A model generated the notes under the pieces. That model was not told the DNA's origin. It saw only the letters and a program-made list of their open reading frames with translations, and searched no databases. Positions 7,059 through 14,874 of a stretch of DNA of 64,000 bases are shown one piece after another; within the stretch, counting starts at the first letter, position 1, and every line of letters starts with the position of its first letter. The position numbers and the translations under genes are program-made. Source of the DNA: Streptomyces capillispiralis (lineage in GTDB: Bacteria; Actinomycetota; Actinomycetes; Streptomycetales; Streptomycetaceae); contig NZ_VIWV01000001.1 in NCBI RefSeq assembly GCF_007829875.1, forward strand, positions 1,240,001-1,304,000. Direction: 5' to 3'.

Positions 7059-8171
7059 ATGGAACTCGCTTTCCTGCATCCACTCTACGAACGTCCCGGC
7101 CCCTGGGCCTCCGTCTACGTCGACACCTCCCGGCACACGGAGCACACCCCCCAGGAGCGGCGGCTGACGGCGCAGGCGATGGCCCGCGAGCTGGCCGACC
7201 AGGGCGCGGACGAGGCGACCTGCCAGGCGGTGCGACGCGCGCTCGAGGAACTGCGGCACTCCACGGAACCGCACGGCCGTGCCCTGTTCGCCCGGGACGG
7301 CAAGGTGGTGCTGGATCCGCCGCTGGCCCGCTCCCCCCAGCGCGACTGGGCGCGGTGGGCGCCGCTGCCCAGGGTCGCCCCGCTGCTGGAGCTGGCCGGT
7401 GAGGACCCCGTGTGCATCGTCGCCTACGTCGACCGCAGGGGCGCCGACTTCGAGCTGCGCAGCGCGCTCGGCCGGGACGACGCCGGCGGTGTCACCGGAC
7501 GCCAGTGGCCCCTGCACCGGACCGGTTCCGTCGACTGGTCGGAGCGCCATTTCCAGCTGCGGGTGGAGAACACCTGGGAGCACAACGCGGCGGAGATCGC
7601 CGACGCGCTCGCGGTCTGCCAGGAGGAGACCGGGGCCGATCTGCTGATCCTCGTGGGCGAGGAGCGCGAGCAGCGCTCCGTGCGCCGGCGGCTCCCGCAG
7701 CGGCTGCACGACCTGGTGGTCGAGGCCTCGCGCGGCGCCGGCAGCCGGCTGCTCGACGAGGACGTCGAGCGGATCCGCACGGACCACATCCATGAGCGTG
7801 CCGCCGCCGAACTGGAACGGTTCCTCGCGGCCCGCGACCCCGACGACGAGGGCCGGGCGGGCGCCGTGGAGGGGGTGCCCGCGCTGATCGAGGCCGCCCG
7901 CGAGCACCGGATCGACGAGCTGCTGATCCGGCCGGACGGGCCGGACGCGCACCGCGAGGTGTGGATCGGCGAGGACCCGGACCAGCTGGCCGTACGGCGT
8001 ACGGACCTGAAGGTGCTCGGTGAGCAGAACTCGTGGTCGGCGCGGGCGGACGACGCGCTGATCCGGTCGGCGGTCGCGACGGACGCGCCGGCGCTGGCGG
8101 TGAGCCTCGCGCCGGACACGCCGCAGGACGCACCGGTCGGCGGGCTGGGGGCGCTGCTGCGCTGGAAGTGA
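7059..8171 (+). CDS. Rv2629-like / baeRF family protein (Vms1-ANKZF1 superfamily)
   Basis: 370 residues from ATG 7059, with GGGAGG just upstream; longer frames have no site. The N-terminal part (FLHPLYERPGPWASVYVDTS) is the marker of the actinobacterial Rv2629 group. The central region (VCIVAYVDRRGADFELRSAL, HFQLRVENTWEHNAAEIADA, LLILVGEEREQRSVRRRLPQ) fits the eRF1-like fold of baeRF proteins, and the C-terminal part (IEAAREHRIDELLIRPDGP) is the L7Ae-like end. Relatives in the Vms1/ANKZF1 group release nascent chains from stalled tRNA. Rv2629 is a dormancy-regulon protein. I cannot identify the release-loop residue with confidence. A SigB-type promoter precedes it. Confidence 0.85.
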   Translation: MELAFLHPLYERPGPWASVYVDTSRHTEHTPQERRLTAQAMARELADQGADEATCQAVRRALEELRHSTEPHGRALFARDGKVVLDPPLARSPQRDWARWAPLPRVAPLLELAGEDPVCIVAYVDRRGADFELRSALGRDDAGGVTGRQWPLHRTGSVDWSERHFQLRVENTWEHNAAEIADALAVCQEETGADLLILVGEEREQRSVRRRLPQRLHDLVVEASRGAGSRLLDEDVERIRTDHIHERAAAELERFLAARDPDDEGRAGAVEGVPALIEAAREHRIDELLIRPDGPDAHREVWIGEDPDQLAVRRTDLKVLGEQNSWSARADDALIRSAVATDAPALAVSLAPDTPQDAPVGGLGALLRWK

Positions 8172-8191
8172 GCGCGAGCCACGCGTCCAGG

Positions 8192-8221
8192 GCCTGTCCG
8201 GTACGTACCGGGCGGGCTTTT
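8192..8221 (+). terminator. intrinsic terminator between convergent genes
   Basis: A 13-bp stem (two G-U pairs) centred on the palindrome CCGGTACGTACCGG ends in TTTT. It closes the Rv2629-like gene, and the ABC-F gene converges on it. Confidence 0.75.
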
Positions 8222-9840
8222 CAGCGCGCGCGTTCCACCCGGCGTTCGTCCCAGACCGGTTCGGGGGTCTCCCTGACCCTGCCGTCGGCGCCGAAGACCA
8301 GGAACCGGTCGAAGGAGCGGGCGAACCAGCGGTCGTGGGTGACGGCGACGACCGTGCCCTCGAAGGACTCCAGTCCCTCCTGAAGCGCCTCGGCGGACTC
8401 CAGGTCGAGGTTGTCCGTCGGCTCGTCGAGCAGCAGGGCGGTGACGCCCTGGAGTTCCAGGAGCAGGATCTGGAAGCGGGCCTGCTGGCCGCCGGAGAGG
8501 CGGTCGAAGGTCTGCTCGGCCTGGCCGGTCAGCTCGTAGCGGCGCAGCCGGGACATGGCGGCGCCCCGGTCCTGGGAGTGCTCCTTCCACAGGATGTCCA
8601 GGAGCGTGCGGCCCTGGAGTTCGGGGTGGGCGTGCGTCTGCGCGAAGTGGCCGGGGACGACGCGCGCGCCGAGGCGCCACCCGCCCGTGTGCGCCACGTC
8701 CTCACCGGCGAGCAGGCGCAGGAAGTGCGACTTGCCCGAGCCGTTGGAGCCGAGCACGGCGACCCGCTCGCCGTAGAACACCTCCAGGTCGAAGGGGCGC
8801 ATCAGACCGGTGAGTTCGAGCTGCTCGCAGGTGAGCGCGCGCACTCCGGTACGGCCGCCCTTCAGCCGCATCGTGATGTTCTGCTCGCGCGGCGGCTCCG
8901 GCGGGGGCCCGGCCTCCTCGAACTTGCGCAGTCTGGTCTGGGCGGCGTGGTACCGGGAGGCCATCTCGTGGCTGACCGAGGCGGCCTGGCGGAGGTTCAG
9001 CACCAGCTTCTTGAGCTGGGCGTGCTTCTCGTCCCAGCGCCGGCGCAACTCCTCGAAGCGGGCGAAGCGTTCACGACGGGCCTCGTGGTAGGTGGCGAAG
9101 CCCCCGCCGTGCACCCAGGCGTCGGCGCCCGCGGGACCCGGCTCCAGGGAGACGATGCGCTGCGCGGCGCGGGCGAGGAGTTCGCGGTCGTGGGAGACGA
9201 ACAGCACGGTCTTGCGGGTCTCCGTGAGCCGCTCCTCCAGCCAGCGCTTGCCGGGTACGTCGAGGTAGTTGTCCGGCTCGTCGAGGAGCAGGACCTGGTC
9301 GGTGCCGCGCAGCAGCGCCTCGAGGACCAGGCGCTTCTGCTCGCCTCCGGACAGGGTGCGGACCTGGCGCCACTGCGCCTTGTCGTACGGGACGCCCAGC
9401 GCGGCCGTGGTGCACATGTCCCACAGCGTCTCCGCCTCGTAGCCGCGGGCCTCGGCCCAGTCCGCGAGTGCCTGCGCGTAACGGAGCTGGGCGGCCTCGT
9501 CGTCGACGGTCATGAGGGCGTGCTCGGCCCTGTCGACGGCGTGGGCCGCCTCCCGGATGCGGGGCGTGGCGACGGAGACGAGGAGGTCGCGGACGGTCGT
9601 CTCGTCGCGGACGGAGCCGACGAACTGGCGCATGACGCCGAGGCCGCCGGTGACGGTGACGGTCCCGCCGTGCGGCTTCAGCTCGCCGGCGAGCAGGCGG
9701 AGCAGGGTCGTCTTGCCCGCGCCGTTGGGGCCGACCAGGGCCGTCACGGCGCCTTCGCCCACCCGGAAGGACACATCGCCCAGCAGGGCCCTCCCGTCGG
9801 GGAGGTAGTACTCGAGGTGTGCTGCTTCCAGGTGACCCAT
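8221..9840 (-). CDS. ABC-F family ATPase (ribosome-associated)
   Basis: 539 residues from ATG 9840 (MGHLEAAHLEYYLPDG); a TTG 12 codons upstream is also open and no clear ribosome site helps to choose. There are two ATPase domains. Domain 1 has Walker A GPNGAGKTT, signature LSGGEQKRL and Walker B LLLDEPDNYLD. Domain 2 has GSNGSGKSH, signature LSGGQQARFQ and LLLDEPTDNLD. A charged helical linker (~residues 250-310) joins them. There is no membrane domain, so it is an ABC-F protein. These act at the ribosome E site in translation quality control or antibiotic protection. It resembles the general Uup/EttA-like housekeeping forms more than a known drug-resistance factor, but that is uncertain. The upstream gap holds an inverted repeat shared with the divergent methyltransferase. 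Confidence 0.93.
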   Translation of the reverse strand: MGHLEAAHLEYYLPDGRALLGDVSFRVGEGAVTALVGPNGAGKTTLLRLLAGELKPHGGTVTVTGGLGVMRQFVGSVRDETTVRDLLVSVATPRIREAAHAVDRAEHALMTVDDEAAQLRYAQALADWAEARGYEAETLWDMCTTAALGVPYDKAQWRQVRTLSGGEQKRLVLEALLRGTDQVLLLDEPDNYLDVPGKRWLEERLTETRKTVLFVSHDRELLARAAQRIVSLEPGPAGADAWVHGGGFATYHEARRERFARFEELRRRWDEKHAQLKKLVLNLRQAASVSHEMASRYHAAQTRLRKFEEAGPPPEPPREQNITMRLKGGRTGVRALTCEQLELTGLMRPFDLEVFYGERVAVLGSNGSGKSHFLRLLAGEDVAHTGGWRLGARVVPGHFAQTHAHPELQGRTLLDILWKEHSQDRGAAMSRLRRYELTGQAEQTFDRLSGGQQARFQILLLELQGVTALLLDEPTDNLDLESAEALQEGLESFEGTVVAVTHDRWFARSFDRFLVFGADGRVRETPEPVWDERRVERAR

Positions 9841-9911
9841 GGGGGGATTCTGCGGCGTCGCCGACGCGGGGGGCAAACCGGTTTCGGCCGGGCCACGATC
9901 GGCCCGAATGG

Positions 9912-9927
9912 TGAGACGCGTGTCTCA
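9912..9927. promoter_or_regulatory. inverted repeat TGAGAC-N4-GTCTCA in a divergent promoter region
   Basis: Perfect 6-bp arms separated by four bases, in the 148-base gap between the divergent ABC-F and methyltransferase genes. The size and symmetry suit a dimeric repressor such as a TetR protein. A -10-like TAGCGT lies 17 bases to the right. Confidence 0.45.
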
Positions 9928-9988
9928 TTATTCGAGTGGGCGCGTAGCGTGAGTGCCCTCCTACGAGAGTGGAAGGGGTGGGTTCGGC

Positions 9989-10810
9989 ATGCCGGAGGCA
10001 CGGGAGAGCGCCGTCTACACGCATGGGCACCACGAGTCGGTGCTGCGGTCGCACACCTGGCGGACCGCCGAGAACTCGGCGGGGTATCTGCTGGGAGCAC
10101 TCAAGCCCCACCTGCGGATCCTGGACATCGGCTGCGGGCCCGGCACCATCACCGCCGACCTGGCCGGGCTCGTCCCCGACGGGCACGTCACCGGTCTCGA
10201 CCGGGAGCCGGGGATCCTCGGGCGGGCCCGGGCGGTGGCCGAGGAGCGGGGGCTGACGAACGTCGCCTTCACGGTGGGGGACGTGCACGCCCTGGACTTC
10301 CCGGACGACACGTTCTGCGTGGTGCACGCCCACCAGGTGCTCCAGCACGTGGGCGATCCGGTGGCGGCGCTGCGCGAGATGCGCCGGGTGACCAGGCCGG
10401 GCGGTGTCGTCGCGGTACGGGACGCGGACTACGCGGCGATGACCTGGTATCCGGCGTCGCCGGGGATGGACCGCTGGCTGAACCTGTACCGGCGGGTGGC
10501 TCGGGCCAACGGGGGTGAGCCGGACGCGGGGCGGCGGCTGAGGTCCTGGGCGCTCGCCGCCGGCTTCACCGATGTCACCGCGACCTCGGGCACCTGGACG
10601 TTCGCGACCGATCAGGAGCGGGCCTGGTGGAGCGGCCTGTGGGCGGACCGCACCGTCGCGTCGTCGTACGCCGGGCGAGCGGTGGAGGGGGGCCACGCCA
10701 CCCGCGAGCAGGTGCGGGAGGTGGCCGGGGCCTGGCGGGAGTGGGGAGCGCGGGCCGACGGCTGGTTCTGCGTGCTGCACGGGGAGATTCTCTGCCGCAA
10801 GGAAGTCTGA
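9989..10810 (+). CDS. class I SAM-dependent methyltransferase (UbiE/Methyltransf_11 type)
   Basis: 273 residues from ATG 9989 (MPEARESAVYTHGHHESVLR) with GGAAGGGG upstream. Motif I is LDIGCGPGTITADLAG, the acidic loop is GLDRE, motif II is VGDVHALDFPDDTFCVVHAH and motif III is RVTRPGGVVAVRDADYA. The C-terminal part has TFATDQERAWWSGLWADR. The fold is a standard Rossmann methyltransferase; the substrate is not predictable. It is divergent from ABC-F with an inverted repeat between, so the two may share a regulator, as drug-inducible pairs do, though that is inference. Confidence 0.88.
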   Translation: MPEARESAVYTHGHHESVLRSHTWRTAENSAGYLLGALKPHLRILDIGCGPGTITADLAGLVPDGHVTGLDREPGILGRARAVAEERGLTNVAFTVGDVHALDFPDDTFCVVHAHQVLQHVGDPVAALREMRRVTRPGGVVAVRDADYAAMTWYPASPGMDRWLNLYRRVARANGGEPDAGRRLRSWALAAGFTDVTATSGTWTFATDQERAWWSGLWADRTVASSYAGRAVEGGHATREQVREVAGAWREWGARADGWFCVLHGEILCRKEV

Positions 10811-10852
10811 AGCGGGTTTTACGGGCAATCAGAATGGCAGGAGGTTGACACT

Positions 10853-11023
10853 ATGGTTCCCATTCTGCTTGTTCTGCTGCTGGCGCTGATCCTTTTCGGT
10901 GCCGGATTCGCGGTAAAGGTCCTCTGGTGGATCGCCCTGGCGGTTCTGATCGTATGGCTGCTGGGATTCTTCATGCGCAGCACGTCGGCAGGCGGGGGCA
11001 GGGGCCGCTGGTACCGGTGGTGA
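10853..11023 (+). CDS. 56-residue hydrophobic protein (lmo0937/DUF5670-like)
   Basis: The frame starts at ATG 10853 with GGAGG eight bases upstream. Residues 2-20 (VPILLVLLLALILFGAGFA) and 24-42 (LWWIALAVLIVWLLGFF) are two membrane helices, followed by a short basic, Trp-ended tail (GRGRWYRW). Streptomycetes have many such stress-linked 'hydrophobic proteins'; the function is unknown. The lower G+C of its leader compared with neighbours may mark its own promoter. A strong 19-bp terminator follows 24 bases after the stop. Confidence 0.8.
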   Translation: MVPILLVLLLALILFGAGFAVKVLWWIALAVLIVWLLGFFMRSTSAGGGRGRWYRW

Positions 11024-11046
11024 GCCGACGATAATCTCACTCCACT

Positions 11047-11087
11047 GACGGTAATTCCCCGGGACCTCGTCCCGGGGAATTACCGTC
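11047..11087. terminator. 19-bp perfect hairpin between convergent hydrophobic protein and gvp genes
   Basis: Arms 11047-11065 and 11069-11087 are perfectly complementary with a 3-base loop. It lies between the convergent 56-residue gene and gvpK, so it probably ends transcription from both sides. Confidence 0.85.
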
Positions 11088-11120
11088 GTCCCTGCCGTCC
11101 TTTCACGGCTCGGCCCCGGA

Positions 11121-11489
11121 TCATTCCCGGGGAAGCAGCGGTCCCAGCGGCCCGAGGTCCAGGTTCAGGTCCTCGGGCCGCAGTCCGTAGCGGTCGCGCA
11201 GTTCCGCCATGCGGTCCTCGAGCAGCATGAGGGTGAGCCCCACCCGCTCCTCCTGCTCCTCGGTCAGGTCGCCCTCGTCGAACCGGCGCAGCGCCTGGCG
11301 TTCCATGAGCTGGCGCAGCAGCTCCACGACGGTGAGCACCAGTTTCACCAGGTCCCGCTCGACCGTGTCCGGCTCCAGGTCCAGCCGCTTGCGCCGGCTC
11401 CCGCGCGCCTCGGCAGACGGCTCGGCAGACGGCTCGACGTGCGGCTCGGTGCGCGGTTCGACGATCCGGGCGTCCGGGTCGGCGCTCAC
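11121..11489 (-). CDS. gvpK: gas vesicle protein GvpK
   Basis: 122 residues from the GTG at 11489, which overlaps the gvpS stop as GTGA. An N-terminal disordered acidic stretch is followed by RLDLEPDTVERDLVKLVLTV, LLRQLMERQALRRFDEGDLT and VGLTLMLLEDRMAELRDRYG, the conserved GvpK helical core. GvpK is an essential accessory protein of gas-vesicle assembly. It is the last gene of the ten-gene operon and faces a strong terminator. Confidence 0.93.
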   Translation of the reverse strand: MSADPDARIVEPRTEPHVEPSAEPSAEARGSRRKRLDLEPDTVERDLVKLVLTVVELLRQLMERQALRRFDEGDLTEEQEERVGLTLMLLEDRMAELRDRYGLRPEDLNLDLGPLGPLLPRE

Positions 11490-11674
11490 TGCGACTCCTC
11501 GAAGGGTGAGGGGACCCGCGCGTTCACCGAGCTGATGAGCGCGTTGAGGTCGATACGGACCAGATCGACATCCGCGATGCGCAGCGTGATGTCCCCCGTG
11601 ATGACGACGCCGCCGGCCAGCAGCCGGTCGAGCAGGTCCACCAGCGCCACCTCGCGGCGTTCGACGACGGTCAC
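11486..11674 (-). CDS. gvpS: gas vesicle protein GvpS (GvpA-like)
   Basis: 62 residues with the GvpA fold core: VALVDLLDRLLAGGVVITGD, ITLRIADVDLVRIDLNALISS. It is the third GvpA-family paralogue of the operon and the shortest. In other species GvpS/J/M-type proteins are minor components thought to nucleate the shell tip. It overlaps gvpL upstream and gvpK downstream by 4 bases each. Confidence 0.92.
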   Translation of the reverse strand: MTVVERREVALVDLLDRLLAGGVVITGDITLRIADVDLVRIDLNALISSVNARVPSPFEESQ

Positions 11675-12450
11675 GCCCCCTCCTCCCCCGCCGTTTCCTC
11701 ACCGGCGAACGAATAGGCCGCCCAGGGCCCGGTGAGTTCCACCCGTATTCCGGGAGCACCGTCCTTCGTGCGGTCCACCCTTTCGACGAATTCCTCGGAT
11801 TCCGCGCGCGGGACCAGATAGGCGGCATTGAGCACATTGCGTCCGGCGGCGCCGGAGAGCGCGGGATTCTGCGGGGCGTGCAGCCGGGAGTCCTCCGCGC
11901 ATTCCGAAAGGGTCTCGTGCAGCCGGGTCGCGAAGGTCTCGGCCCGCTGCCACAGGTCGTCCTGCGCCTTCGTCCGCATGCGCCGCTGCCGCAGGTAGTC
12001 CCGGCCGGACGCCGGCTTCGCCGCGGGCTCGGCCGGCGCGTCCGTGGGGCGCTCCGGCTCGACGTACACCTTGACGCCCCATTCGACGCGGCCCTCCAGC
12101 CGCTCCAGGGTCCGCAGGAAGCTCTCCTCACGCGCCTCGATCATCGTCCGTACGCCGCTGTCGTCGCGGAAGACGGTGCCGAGCCGCAGCGGCAGCGGGG
12201 TGGTGACGGTGGTGAGCGCGTCGATCACACCCTGGTGGGCGCGGGCGACCCCGGTCAGCCAGTCGAGGTCCTCCAGGTGCGCGCGCAGCGGCTCCTCGGC
12301 GAAGTCCGCCTCGGGGACGTGGCTGACGACCGCCACCAGGCCGTGGTGGGGCACCAGCCGGGGCGGGTCTCCCCCGACCCCGGTCAGCTGGGCCTGGAGC
12401 GGCGTGCCGAAGGGCCGACAGACCGCGTAGACGTACCGCAGTCCGGTCAC
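11671..12450 (-). CDS. gvpL: gas vesicle protein GvpL (GvpL/GvpF family)
   Basis: 259 residues. LRYVYAVCRPFGTPLQ opens the ferredoxin-like N-domain; GLVAVVSHVPEADFAEEPLR, LPLRLGTVFRDDSGVRTMIE and RVEWGVKVYVEPE follow, and a helical region ends in ELTGPWAAYSFAG, the conserved GvpL/F tail. It is an accessory protein thought to help assemble GvpA. A variable Pro/Ala-rich insertion (~residues 135-150) separates two lobes. It overlaps gvpJ and gvpS by 4 bases. Confidence 0.94.
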   Translation of the reverse strand: MTGLRYVYAVCRPFGTPLQAQLTGVGGDPPRLVPHHGLVAVVSHVPEADFAEEPLRAHLEDLDWLTGVARAHQGVIDALTTVTTPLPLRLGTVFRDDSGVRTMIEAREESFLRTLERLEGRVEWGVKVYVEPERPTDAPAEPAAKPASGRDYLRQRRMRTKAQDDLWQRAETFATRLHETLSECAEDSRLHAPQNPALSGAAGRNVLNAAYLVPRAESEEFVERVDRTKDGAPGIRVELTGPWAAYSFAGEETAGEEGA

Positions 12451-12782
12451 GGGGCCTCCTCCCGAGCGCGGCTCGGCTCCAGCTCCTCCAGCCGGGCCAG
12501 CCGTTCACGCAGCTCGGCGTTCTCCCGGGCCAGTTCGTCGCGACGGGCGCGTGACGACAGCGCCGGGTCGGACTCCCACCAGTCGATGCCCATCTCCTTC
12601 GCCTTGTCCACGGACGCGACGACGAGCCGCAGCTTGATCGTCAGCAGTTCGATGTCGAGCAGGTTGATGCGGATGTCGCCCGCTATGACGACACCCTTGT
12701 CCAGCACTCTTTCCAGGATGTCGGCGAGGTTGGCGCCGCCGCCCTGGCCGTACGGCTCGGGAAGCCTGCTGGGGGTGGTCAT
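12447..12782 (-). CDS. gvpJ: gas vesicle protein GvpJ (GvpA-like)
   Basis: 111 residues from ATG 12782 (MTTPSRLPEPYGQGGGANLA), which overlaps the gvpZ stop as ATGA. The core LADILERVLDKGVVIAGDIR, INLLDIELLTIKLRLVVASV is the GvpA-family beta-alpha fold. A helical, coiled-coil-like tail (RDELARENAELRERLARLEE) follows, absent from GvpA itself. It is probably a minor shell or tip component. Confidence 0.93.
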   Translation of the reverse strand: MTTPSRLPEPYGQGGGANLADILERVLDKGVVIAGDIRINLLDIELLTIKLRLVVASVDKAKEMGIDWWESDPALSSRARRDELARENAELRERLARLEELEPSRAREEAP

Positions 12783-13966
12783 CGGCGGCTCCGGCTCTCG
12801 GGGTCCTCGTCCTCGGCGTCCTCCGCGACGCCTTCCCCGGCCTCGGCCCCGGGCTCGTCCTCGTACGCCTCTTCCTCGTCCTCGTCCTCGTACTCCTCTT
12901 CCTCCTCCGGGTACGCCTCGTCCTCGTACGCGTCGGCGGGTTCGCCCGATTCCTCGGCCTCGGGTTCCGGCTCGTACTCCTCCTCGGGTTCCGTGCCGGG
13001 TTCCTCCTCGTCCTCGGGTTCCCCGTCCTCGTCGTACGCGTCGGCGGGTGCTTCCTCGTCGTCCTCGTACGCCTCCCCGGAGGCTTCCTGTTCCTCGGCG
13101 AGCGCGTCCTCGTGGCTGCGGACCACCTCGCCGTCGCGGATCTCGCCCCGCCAGCCGTCCTCGGCCTCGCCCTTGAGGGTGATGAAGCGGGCGAAGTTCT
13201 TCAGGTCGAGCCGGGCGCGGCGGCCCTGGGCGCGCCAGAGGTTCCCGGTCTTCTCGAAGAACCCCGTGGGGTAGTACTCGACGACCAGCAAGACCCGGGT
13301 GAGGTTGTCGGCGAGGCGGTGGAAGGAGACGACGCCCTTCGTGGTGCCCTTGGCGCCCTCCGACGACCAGGCGATGCGGTCGTCGGGGATCTGCTCGGTG
13401 GTCCGCGCCTTCCAGCTGCGGTTGGACCAGAAGACCTTCAGCTGCCAGTCTGAGGTGGTGTCGTCGGCCCGGTCGGCGTTCTTGACGCCCTTGGCGAAGG
13501 TGCTGAAGTCCTGGTACCGGGTCCACTGGTCGTAGGCCGTGCGCAGCGGAACCCCGACGTCGATGTGCTCGATGATGACGGTGGGCTTCCTGCCGGCCGA
13601 GCGCTTGCGCCCGCTCCCGCCGCCGCCCAGGTTCTTCAGCGCGCCCACCACGTTGTCCTTGGCCCGCGAGGCGCCGAGTTCGACGGCGGTGCGCAGCGGG
13701 CCCTTGCCGTCGGCGATCTTGCGGCCGCCCTCGGCGGCGAGTTGAGCGAAGCCCGGGCTGTTGCCCTCGGCGATGTCGTTGAGCTTGTTGGTGGTCTCGC
13801 CGAGCTTGTGCCCGAGGCCGGTCAGCAGTCGGGTGGCCTGGGCCGCGAAGTACTCCTGCAGCTCGGCCTTGAGCCGGTCGGCGGCCTCGCTGTGGGCCAC
13901 GTCGGCGAGCGGGCCGCCCGCGCCGTCGCGGGCGGCGGACGTGGCCCGTCCGAGGGTCTCGGTCAT
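12779..13966 (-). CDS. gvpZ: GvpZ: SRPBCC (polyketide cyclase/dehydrase-like) protein with long acidic tail
   Basis: 395 residues. The N-terminal ~125 residues are helical and Ala/Gly-rich. Residues ~128-280 hold an SRPBCC domain (VIIEHIDVGVPLRTAYDQWT, YQDFSTFAKGVKNADR, IAWSSEGAKGTTKGVVSFHR, LVVEYYPTGFFEKTGN). The last ~100 residues are almost only Glu, Asp, Pro, Ala, Tyr and Gly, giving an extreme negative charge. It is specific to actinobacterial gas-vesicle clusters, where this position is called gvpZ; its role in assembly is not known to me. It overlaps gvpY and gvpJ by 4 bases. The acidic tail mirrors the basic tail of GvpY. Confidence 0.88.
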   Translation of the reverse strand: MTETLGRATSAARDGAGGPLADVAHSEAADRLKAELQEYFAAQATRLLTGLGHKLGETTNKLNDIAEGNSPGFAQLAAEGGRKIADGKGPLRTAVELGASRAKDNVVGALKNLGGGGSGRKRSAGRKPTVIIEHIDVGVPLRTAYDQWTRYQDFSTFAKGVKNADRADDTTSDWQLKVFWSNRSWKARTTEQIPDDRIAWSSEGAKGTTKGVVSFHRLADNLTRVLLVVEYYPTGFFEKTGNLWRAQGRRARLDLKNFARFITLKGEAEDGWRGEIRDGEVVRSHEDALAEEQEASGEAYEDDEEAPADAYDEDGEPEDEEEPGTEPEEEYEPEPEAEESGEPADAYEDEAYPEEEEEYEDEDEEEAYEDEPGAEAGEGVAEDAEDEDPESRSRR

Positions 13967-14607
13967 CGCTCACCGCCTCCCTTCGGGGTGCGCGGACGGA
14001 CACCGCGGGGTGCGGCGGCCGTCTTCTTCGCCGCCGACTTCGTCGCGGCCGTCTTCTTGGCGGCCGCCTTCTTCGCCGGTGCGGTCTTCTTCGCCGGTGC
14101 GGTCTTCTTCGCCGGCGCCTTCTTGGCGGGGGGCCTCTTGCCGGCCGCCTCGGCGGCGGCGGTCTTCTTCGCCGCCCGCCCCGGGGCCGGCTCCTCCGCC
14201 CCGTCCCGCTCGTCCGGCGGCTCCCGGTCCTCTTCCTCCCGGTCCGCGGACTCCTCCGCGTCCTCGGCGCCGGCCCGCTCCCGCGGGCCGGCGCCCGACA
14301 GCCGGTCGCGCATCTCGGCGGTACGGCCGTGCAGCCGGTCCGCGAGGGAGTCGAGCTGCCGCTCGACCAGCGCGCCGGAGGCCGCCTTGCCGATGCCGCG
14401 CAGATCGCCGCGCAGCTGGTCACCGAGCTCCTTGAACTGCGGGTTGTCACGCAGCTGCTGGGAGACCAGGTCCGCGACCGCCCGCGGGCCGAGGTTCAGC
14501 TTCCGGCCCGCCACCAGCCCGCCGACGGCGACCGCCATCTTCAGTTTCCTCGTCCGTCCGAGGAGGTATCCGGCCCCGATCGCGAGGCCCAGTCCCATGC
14601 GATTCAC
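13963..14607 (-). CDS. gvpY: GvpY: helical protein with histone H1-like Lys/Ala tail
   Basis: 214 residues from ATG 14607, overlapping the gvpG stop as ATGA. A short hydrophobic start (MNRMGLGLAIGAGYLLGRTR) and a helical core (LVSQQLRDNPQFKELGDQLR) are followed by a Glu/Asp-rich stretch (~110-140) and then ~65 residues of repeats of AAKKT, APAKK and AAAKK. Such tails occur in histone H1-like and HupS-like proteins and bind acidic polymers. The name follows the streptomycete gvp order. The opposite charge of GvpZ's tail, encoded next, suggests that the two may pair. Confidence 0.85.
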   Translation of the reverse strand: MNRMGLGLAIGAGYLLGRTRKLKMAVAVGGLVAGRKLNLGPRAVADLVSQQLRDNPQFKELGDQLRGDLRGIGKAASGALVERQLDSLADRLHGRTAEMRDRLSGAGPRERAGAEDAEESADREEEDREPPDERDGAEEPAPGRAAKKTAAAEAAGKRPPAKKAPAKKTAPAKKTAPAKKAAAKKTAATKSAAKKTAAAPRGVRPRTPKGGGER

Positions 14608-14870
14608 TGTCGTGCCGTCCCGTCCCCTGTACCCGCGCCGGTGCGCGTTGCGGTCTCCAGCCGGTCGAGGAGTCCGTCCTCCAGCCGGTCGAACTCCTCC
14701 TCGGTGATCTCTCCGGCCTCCAGTTGCTCTTCCAGTCGGGCCAGCTCGGCACGGATGGTGGCGGGGTCGTAGTAGATGCGCTCCGCCTCCTGCAGCACCT
14801 GCCGGATGGCCCAGGCGCCGCCGCGCACCGGGGCGAACGGCAGCAGCAGCACCTCCGAGATCAGGCCCAT
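14604..14870 (-). CDS. gvpG: gas vesicle protein GvpG
   Basis: 88 residues from ATG 14870 (MGLISEVLLLPFAPVRGGAW), which starts 4 bases after the gvpF stop; a longer start inside gvpF is open but lacks support. The family pattern LPFAPVRG..W, then IYYDPATIRAELARLEEQLE, AGEITEEEFDRLEDGLLDRL is clear: a short hydrophobic helix and an acidic helical hairpin. GvpG is an accessory assembly factor. The gene overlaps gvpY by 4 bases. Confidence 0.94.
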   Translation of the reverse strand: MGLISEVLLLPFAPVRGGAWAIRQVLQEAERIYYDPATIRAELARLEEQLEAGEITEEEFDRLEDGLLDRLETATRTGAGTGDGTARQ

Positions 14871-14874
14871 GCCG

